DNA of 64,000 nucleotides from Cinclus cinclus (GCF_963662255.1 NC_085059.1:15099234-15163233); one strand, 5' to 3'; positions 19,801 to 34,800 are shown, numbered from the stretch's first letter. Numbers and translations: made by a program. Notes: a model not told the origin generated them from the letters alone.

Positions 19801-22800
19801 ATGGAATGTCACTTGGGATGTCCTAAAGCCCCACCAGGCCTTACCTTTCCCCCAGGTACCAGTCAGGGCAGTGGCAGGAGTAGCCGGTGGCCGAGAGGGT
19901 GCAGGTTCCCCCATGCAGGCAGGGCTTGGACTCACAGGGACTGTCCCCAAGCTCACAGTGCTCACCAGAGAACAGCCCGGGGCAGATGCAGCTGTAACCT
20001 GGAGAGGGTGAGAGTGAACATATCTGTGTGGAAAAATGGGCAAGGACAGGGAGGAGCAGTGCCTGGTGCTGGTGGCCCTCACAGAGGGCTCACACAGCTA
20101 CCCAAGCACAGGTATTTGCTGCTGCAGCAGGTGCTGTGGGACACCCAGGCCATTCCTGGAGGCCCAGTGGGTTCATTACAGGATCTGGTGTGGTTACTGG
20201 AGGCTGGGTGGCCACTCTGGGGCAACACAGTGTCATTAGGGAGCTGTTTAAGCAAGTCAAGCCTGTTCCTCTCCTGACACAGATCAGAGATCAGTCAGGG
20301 TATAGCTTTATTGCATGAAGAAGCTGAGGGACAAATCTGGGATAAAGGAAGGGGAACTTGGCTGACTGATTCACAGTTTCTGACTCTGTTAAGTGAAATC
20401 CCCTGTAATTTGTTGTTCTCAGGAGCCTTTGGTCCTGCAAGTTCTCGTGGTATGAAGTGCTTGTCTCAACATGCTGAGTTTCTCCTGCTTACAGAGATGT
20501 CTGCTCACAGACAAAGAGAAACCCAGCACAGCCAGGGACTCGGAGGGGGCTCCTGCTGTTTGTGCTTTTGGCTACTCTTTAGCGTAGCCCTGAGCATGGG
20601 AATGTCCCTGGCTGTGCTGAGCTCCTGCTCGTCACCTGGCTGGTGCTGCTGTGTGGGATATTCAGTTTCCACCTTGCAGCACACTTGAAAAGTCTTTGCT
20701 ACTCATCTGCAAGCTGAACAACTCTGCTGTAGAGCATGGGGCAAACAACCTGGGCCTGTTTCCACATGTGTGTCAGTGGTTGTACCAGAAGGATGTGCTG
20801 ACACTGGTGCAGCAGGTGCTGGACATTGCCCACAAGGCTGTGTGTGTGCCCAAACACATGTCCTGGATGTGGGGCTCACTTGTGTTTGTGGTCCTGAGCG
20901 CTGTGGTTGGGGTGGTGCTGGGCTGGCCTGGGCTCTCTCCCCACAGATGTGTTCTCACACGGCCACGTGGTTCCCCAGGCTCGCTCCCACAGGCGAGTCC
21001 CTGCCTGTGCTGTAATCCCACGCCTGAGATCCCCGGGCACAGCTTTGCATGAACTCGTGCTGCCTGCCTGGGGTCCTCAGGACCAAGCCCATAGCACTCA
21101 GGGAAGCCAAGCAAGCAGGATAACCTCACAAATAAACATCCCTTGGGCAATCCCTTCCCTGCAGCAGTGTCCTGCCTGGGGCAATGTCCCACAGGCTCTT
21201 TCATGGTCAGTTGGGCCATCTGCAGGAGAAATTATTCATCCTGGAAGGAAACTATGGGAAGGGCTCTGGATGATCATTAGGTTATTACTGAGGGAGTGAT
21301 TTTTCACCTCCCCCTCCTGCCATATTCTCTCTGCAATGAGAGCAGGGGATGCCTTGACTTAGAGATGTGTTTTCCCCTCAAGGGCTTTGAGCTTCTTCCA
21401 GCCCAGCTAGAGAGGTTTTCTGTGCAGAGGGTCTGAAGGCTGAGTGAGTGCCAGCCAGACTAACTGTACTGCACCTTTACACCTGGTGTCAAACAAGTTC
21501 ACCTGAACCACGCAGCTGCTGAGTCGACAGGGCTGGGAATCTTGTTCCCAGAGGCAGCGGGCAGGGCAGGAGAAGGTGGTGCCTCCTCTGTCCTCACTTG
21601 CTCGCTGGGCAGGGTGTGCTTTGGCAAGGGCCCCAGAAAGCACAGAGCTCCAGGAGCAGCTTCTGCCCCACGCAGCAGCGTGGGAAGCATCCCACTGCCC
21701 CTCGGAGGGGCCGAGGCACTGGCAGTACCCATCTCAAAGATGGGGTGTTATGGGGTGCAGCCCTGCTGTGCTGGCAGCTACAGCAAGTTGTAGGGCAGTG
21801 ACACATGGGTGGACATCACGGGCACCAGCTCCTCTCTTCACAGCCCTGCAGTGGGGAGGGGACACAGCTCACTGCAAGGAGCCCCTCTGATGGCAGGAAC
21901 AGGGCAGCAGGGACACTGCCCAGGGCAGAGCCTCTATCAAACCTCTTTCCCCGTGTTAACCTGGGACTCTTGGGTTTGGGCTTACGGGTTTCCCATATCC
22001 CTTTGCATAGCCTTGGGGAGTTGCTCACTGTAGTGGGAAGAGACCAAGATCTTGGCTTGTTTCTGCCCAGATACCATCACTGCATGATCCCATCTTGCCT
22101 GATTCCAGCCTTGTTAACAGCTCCTTAAGCAAAAAGGATGCAGAGCTGTGGGTGGAATTTCTATATGCATTTGAGTTTTTGGCAACACTCTGCTCTCCTA
22201 TGTCATGCACACTCCTTAGAAACACCCTCCTGCCCTCTGGGCCCATGGTCCACTGGTGAGAGCCAGGATGATGATCCCTGCAGCTTCTGCTGCACTGAGT
22301 CACTTGAAGTCCCCTGGGATAGAGGACCTCTGCTTCCCCTCTGGAATATTCAGCCCCTCCATGGGGATGAATAAAGCAGTTGCATCTTTCCCCCCTCACT
22401 TCTCATTGCTCTCCTATAGCCCTGTGTAGGATGTTCACATACCTCCTCCATGAGTTTCAGAGCACATCCCATTGTTGAGGCAAGGGTTGCTGCTGCAGGC
22501 ACCGGTGGGGGAGCAGCACTGCCTTATCCCCACCTCCTCCAAGACTTCCTTAGACTGCCCTTTCCCAGGAAGGAGAACCACTTCTCTGCCGTTGATTGCA
22601 ACCACATCCAGGCAGCCCCTGAACCCCCGTGTGACTCTCTGGGATTGCAGTGACTGCCGGAGGCCCCCAAAAATCAGGTCTCGTCTGCCCTGGGAGATAC
22701 CACAGGTCCCTGGCAGCTGGAGAGAGGCGTTTCCCAGGCCATCGATGAGCAGGCGGACGGAAGTGTTCTTCACCTCCAGGAACACTGAGTGCCACTCACC

Positions 22801-25800
22801 GTCGCTCACAAACCTTGAGGAGGAGAGGTTCCCAGAGGAGCTCCCCCGGCAGCTGTAGCGAAGCTGAGGAACTCCATTAACCACCTGTAAAACACACAAG
22901 TCACAGGTAGCTGTGACACAGGTGGCTGCTGTTTATGAAGGGTTTCAGCATTTTTCCTGCTGCTTGTTCCCCTCTTTCCCGGCTTCACATTGACAGTTGA
23001 GATGACTCCCAACTTTCTGATTCCAAGAAGCACCAAATGCAGCCCCTTTCACCTTTTTAACCTATGCCTGGATCAATTAAGTGACTGCAATCCCCTTATC
23101 TTGCAGAACACCTCATCTCTCTGGCACAATTTCGCCCATGGTCCTTCCCAGCAGCCTTTGACCAGCATGCAAGGAGGGGAGCTCATCTTTCCCCATAACA
23201 GAGAGCAGAGCCATGGGATCATACATCTGCTGCTGCAGCTGACTGCCCTTTCTCCCACCTTCCTGAGCCTCAGCAGAGCCCTGGCATTCAGACTATCCAT
23301 AAGTGGAACACCAGTCACAGATGGACTCTTGTTCTGGGCCACGTGGCTTTTGTTCTGTTCTCACTGTCTCATTAGTGGTGGGGAAGGTGCTGGAGCAGTT
23401 GCTCCTTTGGCAGGGATGAGGGTGGTGAAAGAATCTTATTGAGGAGAAGTACTGGCAGTTTTCTCTGGAGGAAAAAGGAGGACTTGGGAGGCAGAGAAAG
23501 GAATTACTGTTGTACCCATGCTGGAAAACCAGGCCAAAGTTACTGATATGTGCTGCAATCTAATCCTTGATCTCCACCAGACTAGAGAGAGACAAGGTAC
23601 TGAGCCGCTAAAAGTGAACCACACCAACATTTTCTGCATTAAACTGGGACATCAGAAGTTCATATTTCTGGCACAAGATTAATCTTTAAAAGTCATACAG
23701 GACAGAGAAAGGAAAAGTTAGCTGCATTGCTTCAGGGTGAAGCCAGGATTAAATCCCTTTTTCACCTTTATCTCCCCAGTGCTTTGTTGATAAAACCTCT
23801 CTCTCACAGAAGCCAAGATCCTATGGAAAAGGAGAAAAGAGATGGAATGAAGTGTTGGTGGCAAACCTGCAGAGCCTGCTATGTAACATCAAACAATTCA
23901 TCCCAGGCAGGAGCGATGTCCATGGGGGACATCAGAGACAGCAAGGAGGGTTGATTCTTAGAAGGGGTTAGAAGAGCAGGAACGATTATGGGCTACGCTG
24001 ACTCTAGAGAAACCCACATACAATATGAAGGGGCTACTCTGGAGCAGAGGAGGACAATAGTAAACTCTTAGAGAAGCCCATGGTATAAATAAATACCAGT
24101 GGGAGGAGAGAACAACTGCTGAAGGAAGGAAGAACAAGAAGCAGCTGGCACATGCCATGGAAGGGCCTCAGGGCAACACGTGTGTAAATCCCTTTGCACA
24201 ACTGGCAAGCACACCAGAGAATTTTGTCACTTCACTTCATCTACAGGAACATGATTTCACTTCAGATGGGTCTGTAGATTTGGCTTATCAATTTCTGGGG
24301 CTGGGAGACAGCTGAGAACTCAGTTCCCTGGAGCAAGAACTGACATGCTGCCAAGCCTTTCCCAGTTTGCCTGGTCTGCCATCCTCTTGATACAACCTAT
24401 TTCTGAACATCAGGAGAGCTCATAGACTGGAAAAATGATATATGCATACTCTTGGGAGAGAGCTCATCCTCTTCATCAAATCTACAAACCATCACTTATG
24501 GTCCTTTCAAGCCTTTGGCTCATATCTGGAGTACTTCAGTCTACAAAGTTTAAAATCTTGAGGGCTTCCGTCATTTTTATCAGGCCAGGTGATTTAGAAA
24601 CCTTTTTATACCTAAGATATTGCTAATAAAGTGAGTCAGGAAAGAAATGATTCACAGGCACTTTTATGGAGGAGGCTTTATTGAAAAGCTTGTGGAGACA
24701 AGCTTGGGCACAGGAGATCATCAGCTCACTGAACTCCACCAATAGTGAGCCTTTTCTCCCTTGACTCCCTGTGCTGGCCTGGATCAGCAGAGCTTCTCGC
24801 CATCTCGTACTTCCTGAGCACCATCTATAGTGCTGGATTGCTTCTGATGAACTGTTTGATGACTTTCCTCCCCAGAGGTGAGGTAGAAAGCTTGAGACCC
24901 TTCTTGATAAGTTTTTCTCACTGGCCCTTTACCGTTCAGCTTAGTCACTCTCAGAAATGGGTACAGGACATATGGATGGCATTTCTCTGCTCCTGCTCTT
25001 CAGGAGTGATGGCAGTGGCAGCAGGAGCTTGAAATATGTGCAAAAGGCATGTGCGTGGGGGTTGGCTGCTGTGCAGCTCCCTGTCTGTGCAGGGCTTTTG
25101 TAACAGTGGAAAGATGGAGCAACAGGAAGATGGGGTTGTGAAACCATGAGAAGGGATGGGGGAATCCAAGGACAGGATGAACACTTCCAGGTAGGTTGTA
25201 GTGTATAGCTCTCAATGTGATCAGTCTCAAGGACAAATCTCTGTAAGCTGGTAAGCATGTCCTGTGATCTTAGTCTCCAGTTAGTTTGAATTCAGTTGAT
25301 GAGGAATATACAAAACTGCTATTCTTTAGTCATCTGCTGCTCTTTTTCTGTTGCCAAAGTGGAAGAGGGAGATGATCTTTGAATGATTTGGTAAGTCCAG
25401 TGTTCACCTGAAGGGAGGAGAGTGATCAGAATAAAATGTTCCTGTCTCTGCAGGTGTCTAAAATAGTGAAATCGTCTGAACAAAGTGGTTGAAAAGAGGG
25501 GGTGTGAATGAAAAATATAATTTAGGATTCCTGTTCTGTCTTTTCTGTCCATTATTGTAAAGGACCTTTAATTTGAAGTATGGGAGAAAGTTTACCATTT
25601 GCTTAAGTAGAAGCAGACTGGTCTATGGACAACTCCACCTAATAAACTCTTTGTCCTGAGAGGTGAGATGCAAGAGAGGAATGAAGAAACAAGCTGGAGG
25701 AAAGAAGGTGGTGTAGATCTGCTATGGGTATCTGATGACTTTACCAGAAGTCACACCAGAGACCAACAACTGCATTCACATGTATCGAGGACAATTCCCA

Positions 25801-28800
25801 GTTGTGGTTGCAGCAACTGCCAAACTGTGCTTGGCTCTCATTTGATCTTCCCAAGTCTTATATTTCAGCTGCACAAATTACTAAGAGTACATATTTTTGC
25901 ATATTCTTTCTGTGATTCCCTTCCCTGAGGAGAGTAAGGTTTTTGTACCTGTGGAGAGAAATCCCCCTGCACTGCCATACACACCTCCAGAGTGGCGTGG
26001 TCAGTCCCATTGGTGTGGAACACGACTGCGTGATGCTGGTGGGTCTTGAGGCGAAAGTGCATGTGCCAGGAGCCGACCTGGGAGTGCTGGTACCAAATGT
26101 AGCTGTGGCCCCCAAACCTCACAGCTGTTCCTAAAAGAAGAATAAAAGAAAGGTCTCATCTTTGTGGCGCTTTGAGGCTATGGACTGTATCAAGCTTTGC
26201 CTCTTTTCCTAGCCTGATGCCACAACTGTCCAGGAGCAGTCCCATCCACGGCAACCCATGGATCCCTGCACTGCATCTCCCACAGTCCTGCAGGGAGCTC
26301 CCAGTATTTCTTCTATGTACCCTACTGTGAAGCAACCCTGAAATATCAGCCTGGATATTTCTGTCCTTTAAGGTGCCCTCAGCATGGTCTACAACACCCT
26401 TGAATTTCTCCACCCTTAGTAAGTTTTTATATTATTCTGTGGTGTCCCCTTACATTCCTGCCCTAGTGTGACTGATCCCTGCTCCCTCCAACTATTTCTT
26501 GAAGTATCCTAAAGACAGTATAACAAATATACTTTATTTGGCTTTCCTCAAATTTATCAGTTACTCTGTAACTTTGCCAGATCCAGGATCAGCACATGAG
26601 ATCACATATAAATAATTCTAATCACTGATCTTCATGCCCTGCTAAGTATGAGTGACTTTTCCCAATAAGAGAGACAGATGTTGCTGTTATTAAATGCTAC
26701 AGGAGAATAATTTTAAAAAACAAGACTATATGAAACTTTCAGACTCTAAGAGTCTTTGAAATTGTGGGCAGAGCTGTTGGTCACTGGACAACCTAATTCC
26801 ATGGAAAATCCAGGTGCTCTATATGTACTGAAGGAAAACACAACATGCCCAGGTTTATAGGGTCAGACACTATCAGGAAGGATTTCTCACCATTGCAGGA
26901 GCAGATCTGCTCCAAGCTGTGCCGTGGGGTGAGGACGCTGAGCCGGGCAGTGCTGTATGTAGACATCATGCCTGGATCCAGCTGGATGGTCTCCTTGCAG
27001 ACACGGTGGGCACAGTCTGCCCCATGACAGGGCACATGGATGGCTTTCTTCATCCGCAGCCCGACGAGCTGGTCCATCTCCCCAGCTGACCCAGTGAGCT
27101 TGCTGGCCAGCACCCGTGGCTCATACAAGGAGCCATGTGGCTCTCCAACAGCCAGGAGCAGATCCACTCCATCAGAGGCAGCTGCAGGCTGCAGGCTGGC
27201 CATGTGGATATTCTGACGCCGGGTGACAAGGATGTTCCCCAGAAATCTCTGCAGGTTGCGCCAGTGGTCCCCCACAAACTCCTCGGGGGAGAGGTGTCGG
27301 AAGTGCAGCACCACTGCCTTGTCCAAGGCCTCCTGCGTGAAGCACCACACGTGGACGCTGACGCTGGTGGTGGCTGTGAACGTTCCGTCACTGACTGTCA
27401 CGTTCAGAAGGTAGTGGCCGTGGGGGAGCTTGTCCCCAGCAATGATCTTCCCATCCGCAGCCCCGACAGAGAAAAGCCCCTCCTTGGGCACTTGTGCCAC
27501 CAAAGTGTACACCAGCGTGTCGTGGGGGTCCCGGTCCGTGGCGTGGATCTTGCCCAGAACGCCGCCTCGGAAGGCTTCCTCGTTAGTGGTGATGAATATT
27601 TCCAGGGGAAGGGCCGAGGGGGCGTACTGGCTCTGCTCAGTCACTTGGATATTTATAAATGCAGATGAGGAGAGGGGAGGGATGCCGCTGTCCGAGACCT
27701 GGAGAGGAAAACAGTAGGATCTGTTAGAGCCACACTTACTGTTATAGCTGACTTACTGTCACCTCACCTGACTGCTGAACTCTTGCAAAGGAGAGTGCCT
27801 TTCATGGAGCAATGAGTAGAAGCTCTCAGGCAGCAGGTTGGGAGTGAAGAAGGAATGAGAAAAATTGGCAGCAGTGTTGGAGCTCTGCCTGGAGAAGGCC
27901 CTAGGGAAAGGTCAGCATCCCTTCCAGCATGGAAACTGATTGAGGCCTTCTGCTAGTGGGGTCACACTCACTTCCCTGTGCATTCAGCAGCAGCTGAGGC
28001 ACCTCTGAGTGGCTGTAACTCCTGAGGGTTAATTATTTTTTGTGATGTTGCCAATCTTTGTGGTTCCATGCATAACTGGAGTGTACAGAGAAGCAAAGCA
28101 GTTATGCACATCAACACAGTCGCTCACCTTCCAGGCTGATTAAGCCCCTGTCCCACCTCTGACAGTGTCTGTCTAGCATTGAATCAAGGAACCTCAAACA
28201 CAAAAATGCGAATAATCAGATTATGGGATAAGTTTCTCCCTAATGCTAAGCAGTTAGAGGTTGAGGTTTGTAATTTAATAGTACCCAGCTTTTACAACAA
28301 CTACCATTACTGAAGAAGTATGTACTTTACATGTTATTATCCTTTTGTTTGTAATGGACTATCCCTACTGATAACATTGAAAAATAATGAATTCATTCTG
28401 CAACAATAGAAATCCTTTTTGAAGAGGAACTGAAACCACTTCTTAAATGACAAGGATAATTAGAGAAAGCTTGTAGGACCAGATCCAGGTCTCACTTTAA
28501 ATTGGAATTCACTAGAATGATTATGGGGAAAGCATCTGTCTAAGAAAACTGCTGACAGAGTATTTTTCATGATCACATTATCTGATTTTATCAACACAGA
28601 AGCTGGCCCCCTGCTTCTTGTGGGCAGACTGTGTGGAGAAATGAGCTCTGGAGCTGGCTCCAAGCTGCACAATTTGTGCCTGGATTGGATTTCTTCAAAG
28701 CCAGAGATGTTTTCATTCACCTGGGCCATGCTAATCACATTTTATTGCTACTTAAGCTGGCTGGGGAATTCAGGCACCAGGACAGTAACACAGGCTCTAC

Positions 28801-31800
28801 CTGCACTTGCAATAGGTACTGTTCTTTCATTCTTCTGTTCAGGACAGATGATGTCACCAGCAGACCATTTTGGGTGACTTCAAAGGCTTTCCCATCATTG
28901 CCCTGGGTGATCTGGAATGAGTATGGTGGTCCATTTTCTGGAGAGTCTCTGTCACTCATGATCAGCTCCAGTACACTTGTCCCCACGGGAGCATTCTCCT
29001 GAAATGGGGAAAGATACTGTTGGAGGAAGGTAAGCAAAGAGAAATGGCCCTGGGAAATGTACAGTGCCCCAGGAGCTGCTGAATCAGGAACAGGAAAATA
29101 AATCCCACCCCTGCCCTAGAACACACAGAGCACCCAACAGCAATGTGATCACTGTCTCCCCACTTTGTTCCAACAGCAGCCTAGGAATGAGTTCCTCAGT
29201 GCAGTGAGAGGGACAGGGAGAACAAACTGTCTTCTGGCTTACCTGCACCACCACACTATAGTTGAGCTGGAAGAAGCGAGGAGGGTTGTCATTGACATCA
29301 GACACATGGACGTGCACAGGGACATCACTGAACTGAGCTGGGTGGCCGTTGTCTGTGGCTCGAACTGTCAGCGAATAACTGGAGATCTGGAGGATTTGTA
29401 GTGTGGGATTACTTGGAGAAATGGCAGAATGGTGGTGTTTCCACACTGAAGTTTTATTCTGCTGCAGCTTGTTGAAATGCCTGAGGCCATGCACCATGGC
29501 CTCAACAGCTTTGCCCTTGGCATAATTGTCACTCAAAGCTCATTGCTAAACTAAATCAGCCTCACAACATTTGCAGAGAAGAGAAACAACTTGGTGTCAT
29601 GGTTTAGGCAAAGATGGATGAAACTAAGCTGGGCAAACACCTGTCAATAGTGGTTTAAGAATCACAGAATCACAGAGTAAGCTGAGCTGGAACGGACCAA
29701 TCAGGATCAACTCCTGCCCCTGTGCAGGACTGCCCAGGAATTCCACCATGTGCCTCAGAGTGGTGCCCAAAATCTTCTCAACTCTGGCAGGCTGAGACAA
29801 GTTGCTGCTGTTTTATGAATGAGAGATTGTGACCTTTCTCCTCCCCACACCTGTTTAAACTAATGCTCTAATGGAGAGAAACAGAACCCAGCTATGTTGG
29901 TTTTCACAAACAACATTCCCAATACTGGTTGGGGCTGTCACCCAGCCAGTCTGAAGTACCAGTGGGACAGACCAGAACTCAGAGCTGTGGAAGGTGTCCC
30001 TCCCTGCCCATGGAAAGGGCTGGAACTAGACAATCCTCAAAGTCCCTTCCAATCCAAACCATTCTATGATTCTATACTGCCTTTCCTAAAGCCCAGCCTT
30101 CCTATTTCAGGATCTGTGAGTCTAGAAAACAAATTAATGCCTTGTCTTCTACCTACAATATTATAAGTAAATAATTCAGAAAACAGGAGGTAGTTGAGTA
30201 AGCTGCTCTCCCTCCGTCTTTTGGGACACATCGGTTCTAGCCTTCCCATTCTCACTTTCCTGAACTCACCTCCTCCCTGTCCAGATGCTTGGCAATGCTG
30301 ATCTGCCCATTTTTGGGTTGAATGGCAAAGTGTCCCAGTGGGTTCCCTTCCACAATGGAGTATGTGATCTGATTGTTCATTGACCCATCCAAGTCATCAG
30401 CTGACACCTGTTTGGAGAAAAAACAAACAAACAAACAAACAAAAAAAACCTGCTAGGACCCTTGGATCAAAAAGGACATGCCATGGAGAAATGGGACCAC
30501 TTTGTCCTTTAAGCGTATTGGTTTGAGCTTGCCTCAAATGAGGAAGGACAAAGCAAGGTGGTTCAAATAAGTGTCATTTAATAGTTTTTTTCAAGACAAC
30601 ATAGTTTCCTCAGCTTTCTCCCAGTCCCTTTCCTGACTTTACCACCCCTGTGAGAGTAACAGGCTGGAAGGAAACTCCACATCACCTTGGGCTCTGCTAC
30701 TCCATCCAGAGGTGCCTCTGCCTTCCCCAGGTAACAAGGGCATTGTCCTTTTTCAGGAATGTTTGTTTTCTTGGGATGTTCTCAAAGCTCCTGAGCACAC
30801 CCTTAATTTTCATTTCAAGGTTTCTTATAATGCAAAGTGTTCTCCATGTCTATGGAGTCTCAGGAATTCTACCAATCATCCTTTTTAAACGTTATGCTTC
30901 AATCTTAGATGCTGAACATCACAAGCCCACTGAGATTGCTGTGTCCAAGGAAAAGTAAAGTGCACAAGAGGACTGAATACTGCATAGCACAAATAAAGAA
31001 GAGGTAAAGACAGCTGGCCTGGTTCAGTCATACCGTGAGGATGATTTCTCCAATGGCAGCATCCTCCCGAATTTCAGTGAAGTAGGGATCTTGGATGAAC
31101 TCTGGTGCATGGTCATTAATGTCAGTTATGTTGATCACCACCATGGTCACATCGCTGAGAGAGGCTGAGCCCTTCCTCGTGCCCTCGATGGACAGGTAAT
31201 ACTCGTGACTCGCTTCGAAGTCCAGGCTCCCATTGATGTACAAGGCACCTATGTTGGCAGATGGGGAGGAAAGGACAGAAAATACTTTGAATGAATGGCA
31301 CGTTTAATGAGATTTCTTGGAATACTGCAGGTATGCCAAGGCAACTACCAAACTGCCAGCTGAAACAGTGTAGTTGACCTAACTTTGACCACCCTGATGT
31401 AGAAAAATTATGAAGAACCTTGTGACCAGAGAGGCTGAGGTGCCATTGATGAGGATGTTAGAGCCGAGGGCAGAAGGCCATTGCTGACAGAGCCATGGGC
31501 TTGTTTCAGGGAGTTAACACTGGCCTTCTGATAACAGCTCTTATCACATCCATGTGCAAACAAAATAGGGCTTTATTTGGCTGATAATCGTGGCTCACCA
31601 CCTGCCCACAGTTAGGGTGCTATTATTCATGTTCATTGAGTGCTACTCTATAAAGCTGCCTGCTATCCTGGGCTGCAGGCTCCTCGTGGGATCTTGATGG
31701 AAGGTTTTTAAATGAAACCACTTTCCCCTGCATTTTGAAGTGGGAAAATTTCCTCATCCTGTTCTCCATGTACCTCTCATTCACATGGACCTGTCTCAGA

Positions 31801-34800
31801 TACATAGAAGGAATCCTTCCATTAATTTCAGTAAGATTTGGATCACTCCTTAAATGACTTGGATAGCAAAATTTGAAGTAGAAAGGAAGACTCTATTCCC
31901 TAACCTTGTGCTGGGTAAAGACAGAGGTGAGCACAAGTGGGAGCCAAATGGAGAAGAACCCAAGAAGACACTCAAAGACAGCCTTTGATGTTGGATCAAC
32001 CTGGACCTGCTTGGGCATAAAATCATTTTACCTGTGTTTGAGTTGAGCTGAAATTTCCCGTGGTCATTGCCATTCACTATTTCATACTTGATCTCTGTGT
32101 TTTCTGCATTGTCCCTCGTCAGGGCTGACAAGTTGAGGACCTCAGTACCCACAGCCACGTCTTCTTTTACCATGGCCACATATTCAGGGGCCAGGAAAAC
32201 AGGCAGGTATTCATTGAGATCCACAACAGAGACAGTGACAGTGCCGAGGGAAGAGAGGGGCTGCGGGGTGCCCCGGTCGGTGGCACAGACTGTCAGCTCA
32301 AAGGCTGAGTGCTGGGAATCCTTCAGAGGCTTTTCCAGGCGGATCACCCCTGTGGTTTCCTCAATGGAAAAGTGTCCATTGGCAGAGTCAGACAGAGAAT
32401 AGACCACTTCAGCGTTGAGACCTGGAAGGGTAATGGACAGGCTGCAATAATTCATGGGTAGGGATACTGCTGGGTTTATTTATAATGCATTAGGACTACA
32501 TGAACTGAATGACCTTTAATTCCTAGAGAAAATGGAGGCTGTAGGAACATCATATGAACACTGAGTGTACCCCTGCCCATCTGCAGGTTCAGTCATCTAG
32601 CCACCCTCACCAGTATCCACCAGTGTCAGCTGTCTGCATTTACTAATGTTCCCCATTTTTAATTATCTTGTTTTCAAATCCAATTTCTCTTCATATCTGC
32701 TTCCAAAGAAGATAAATATGATCTTGCTTCTCTAAATTCAACCTCTGCTGGCTTATTTCCTTTCTTAGGAGCCTTACCTATATTTCTGAGAATCTCTGTG
32801 CCTTCAGGAGGTCCTCTCCATCCATATTACCTACCCCACCCATATCTAAGACTCCTTTTTCCTTTATTATGCTCATTCTCAATCCCCACCTTTGAAAAAG
32901 TTTCTGTCCAGTTTGGGTCCCTGTGTCACAGTTTGTGCTGTGTATCACAGCTGCAGTTACTGAGCACATTCTCAAAGATGGTCTGCATGTTTCTACAGAT
33001 ACTGCTCTCCCAACAGGGTCTCAAAAATGCTGATGCCAGCCCAGTAGTCAAGAACATGTCAGCGATGAGATCCAGGCACATCTTCACCAAGATTCAATCA
33101 TCTAAGCCCATTGCTGTGGCACTTCCCTAGGTTTCAAAGGCCTCTATTCAGAATGAAAGATGAATGCTACTAACATATAAATCCCATTCTGACTCACCTT
33201 CATCAAGGTCCCTGGCAGCAACTACAGCAATGGGTGTCTTTGTTGTGGTGTTATCAAAGATGGCCACAGCACAGTGACTGGGGAAGAACTTTGGTGCGTT
33301 GTCATTGGTGTCCTCGATGATCAGTGTCACATCAGCCTGGCATGAACGGCCCCCACCATCTGTGGCTTTGGCTACGAGGTGGTATATGGGCTTCTGCTCA
33401 CGGTCCAGGGGTGCAGATGTGGTCAGCTCTCCTGTGGAGAAGAACAGGAGGTGGTCATGTCTCCAGCAGTCACAGCCTACAAGACCTCAGAGAGGTTCAG
33501 CTGTTTTCCTGGATGAACCGTGGGAGACAATAATTGAGCTAATAGTGGTGATGTGTCCATGCCACATTGCTCAGGGTTATCCTCGGATCATTGCCAGCCA
33601 GGGTCCTGGCAAGGCTTGGCATGGGCAGTCCTGCAAGTTCAGCTGAACTTCATCCAAGGAATGCCATCATGGGATAAAACTGTTCATAAATAAATTGTAC
33701 TTCTAAACCCCACAGCACTGAGCTTTCTGCAATTTAATGAACTCCAAGTGGTCTTTAGAATGATCATCAAGTCTGTTTGGGTAAATACACTACCCAACAC
33801 CTGATAAGAGGTGTTCTGGAATTTAGAACTTTTGTCTTTGGCTCAAGCCAAATACTTGCTCTCTTTCCTCCTTGAGACCTGGCTGCTAGCAATAGTGCCT
33901 GCCCTTCATTTTAACAACATTTGCAAGGACAGCAAACAGGATGATGTGGAGCTCACTCTCCTATGCTGTGGCCATTCCTTCCCAGCTTGGGAGAGCTGGA
34001 ATGAAGAGCTCCCTGTGTTTGCTCAAGAGGAGGTAAGTGTTGAGCCATGCTGGGAGCGTGCATTTCTTGGGAGTGGGTGAGGAAGAGGACAGAAGCATGC
34101 TGCTGCCCTGCTCTCACCGGTGTGTGGGCCCAGCTGGAACTCCTCCGCGCCGGGGCCGTGCAGGCTGTAGGTTATCTGGGCATTGCTGCCCACATCGGGG
34201 TCGGTCGCTGATATTTTCAAAATGAAAAGACCTGGCCCAGCATCTTCAGAGACTTTCCCAGTGTAGAGTATCTGGCAAGGACAGAAGAAATCACTGGCAT
34301 CTGAGCCATCTCCAAAATACCACCATCCCATATGGGGGGAGAACAGACCCACAGAAGCTTCACAAAGAAGGACAAACCCTGTGGTTTACAGGGGAACACG
34401 ATGTGCCTCCCATTCTTGGCTGCTGGGGTGTGGACTGGGACTAGTGAGCTCATTTTACACAAGCCTTTGAATCTCTTTTGGGAAGTAACCACCTCTGTCG
34501 TTCTCACCATGGGTGACGTCCACACCAGCGATCAGCTCTCTACAGCAACAAACCTCCTGATGGGAATCTCCCAGCTTAGCAGGATATAAAACTCAGTAAT
34601 TTACATGCCCCTTCCCAAGAGGCTTCCTGGCATTGTTTATCTCCAAAAATTACTCTTCATAATGTTTAGGCTCTCACTTGCTGCTGGCAAACATGCTTGG
34701 AGGCTAGATTTAATATTCGTGCTTGACATGCAGCTTAATTAAAATTGTTAAGCATAATCAAAGCAACAGGATTGTGTGAGAAGAATTATGACAAGCCAAA

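Larger units (their letters stand above)
29387..30269 (-). other. FAT2: FAT2 intron 15 with two CR1 pieces
   Basis: 883 bases, GT-AG, largely made of two CR1 3' fragments in opposite orientation (29659-29800 and about 29985-30077) with their tails pointing outward. Confidence 0.8.
30408..33197 (-). other. FAT2: FAT2 introns 14, 13 and 12
   Basis: Introns 30408-31033, 31249-32031 and 32422-33197, interrupted by exons 14 and 13. Apart from the AAAC repeat I see nothing nameable in them. Confidence 0.8.

Noticed and set aside
19465..20277. Open frame of 270 codons on the plus strand
   Set aside because: It runs across FAT2 intron and exon 21 on the opposite strand and shows no protein-like conservation or domain.
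24686..24705. Hairpin as a structured RNA or transposon terminal repeat
   Set aside because: The 8-bp stem is isolated, with no matching partner, target-site duplication or downstream element.
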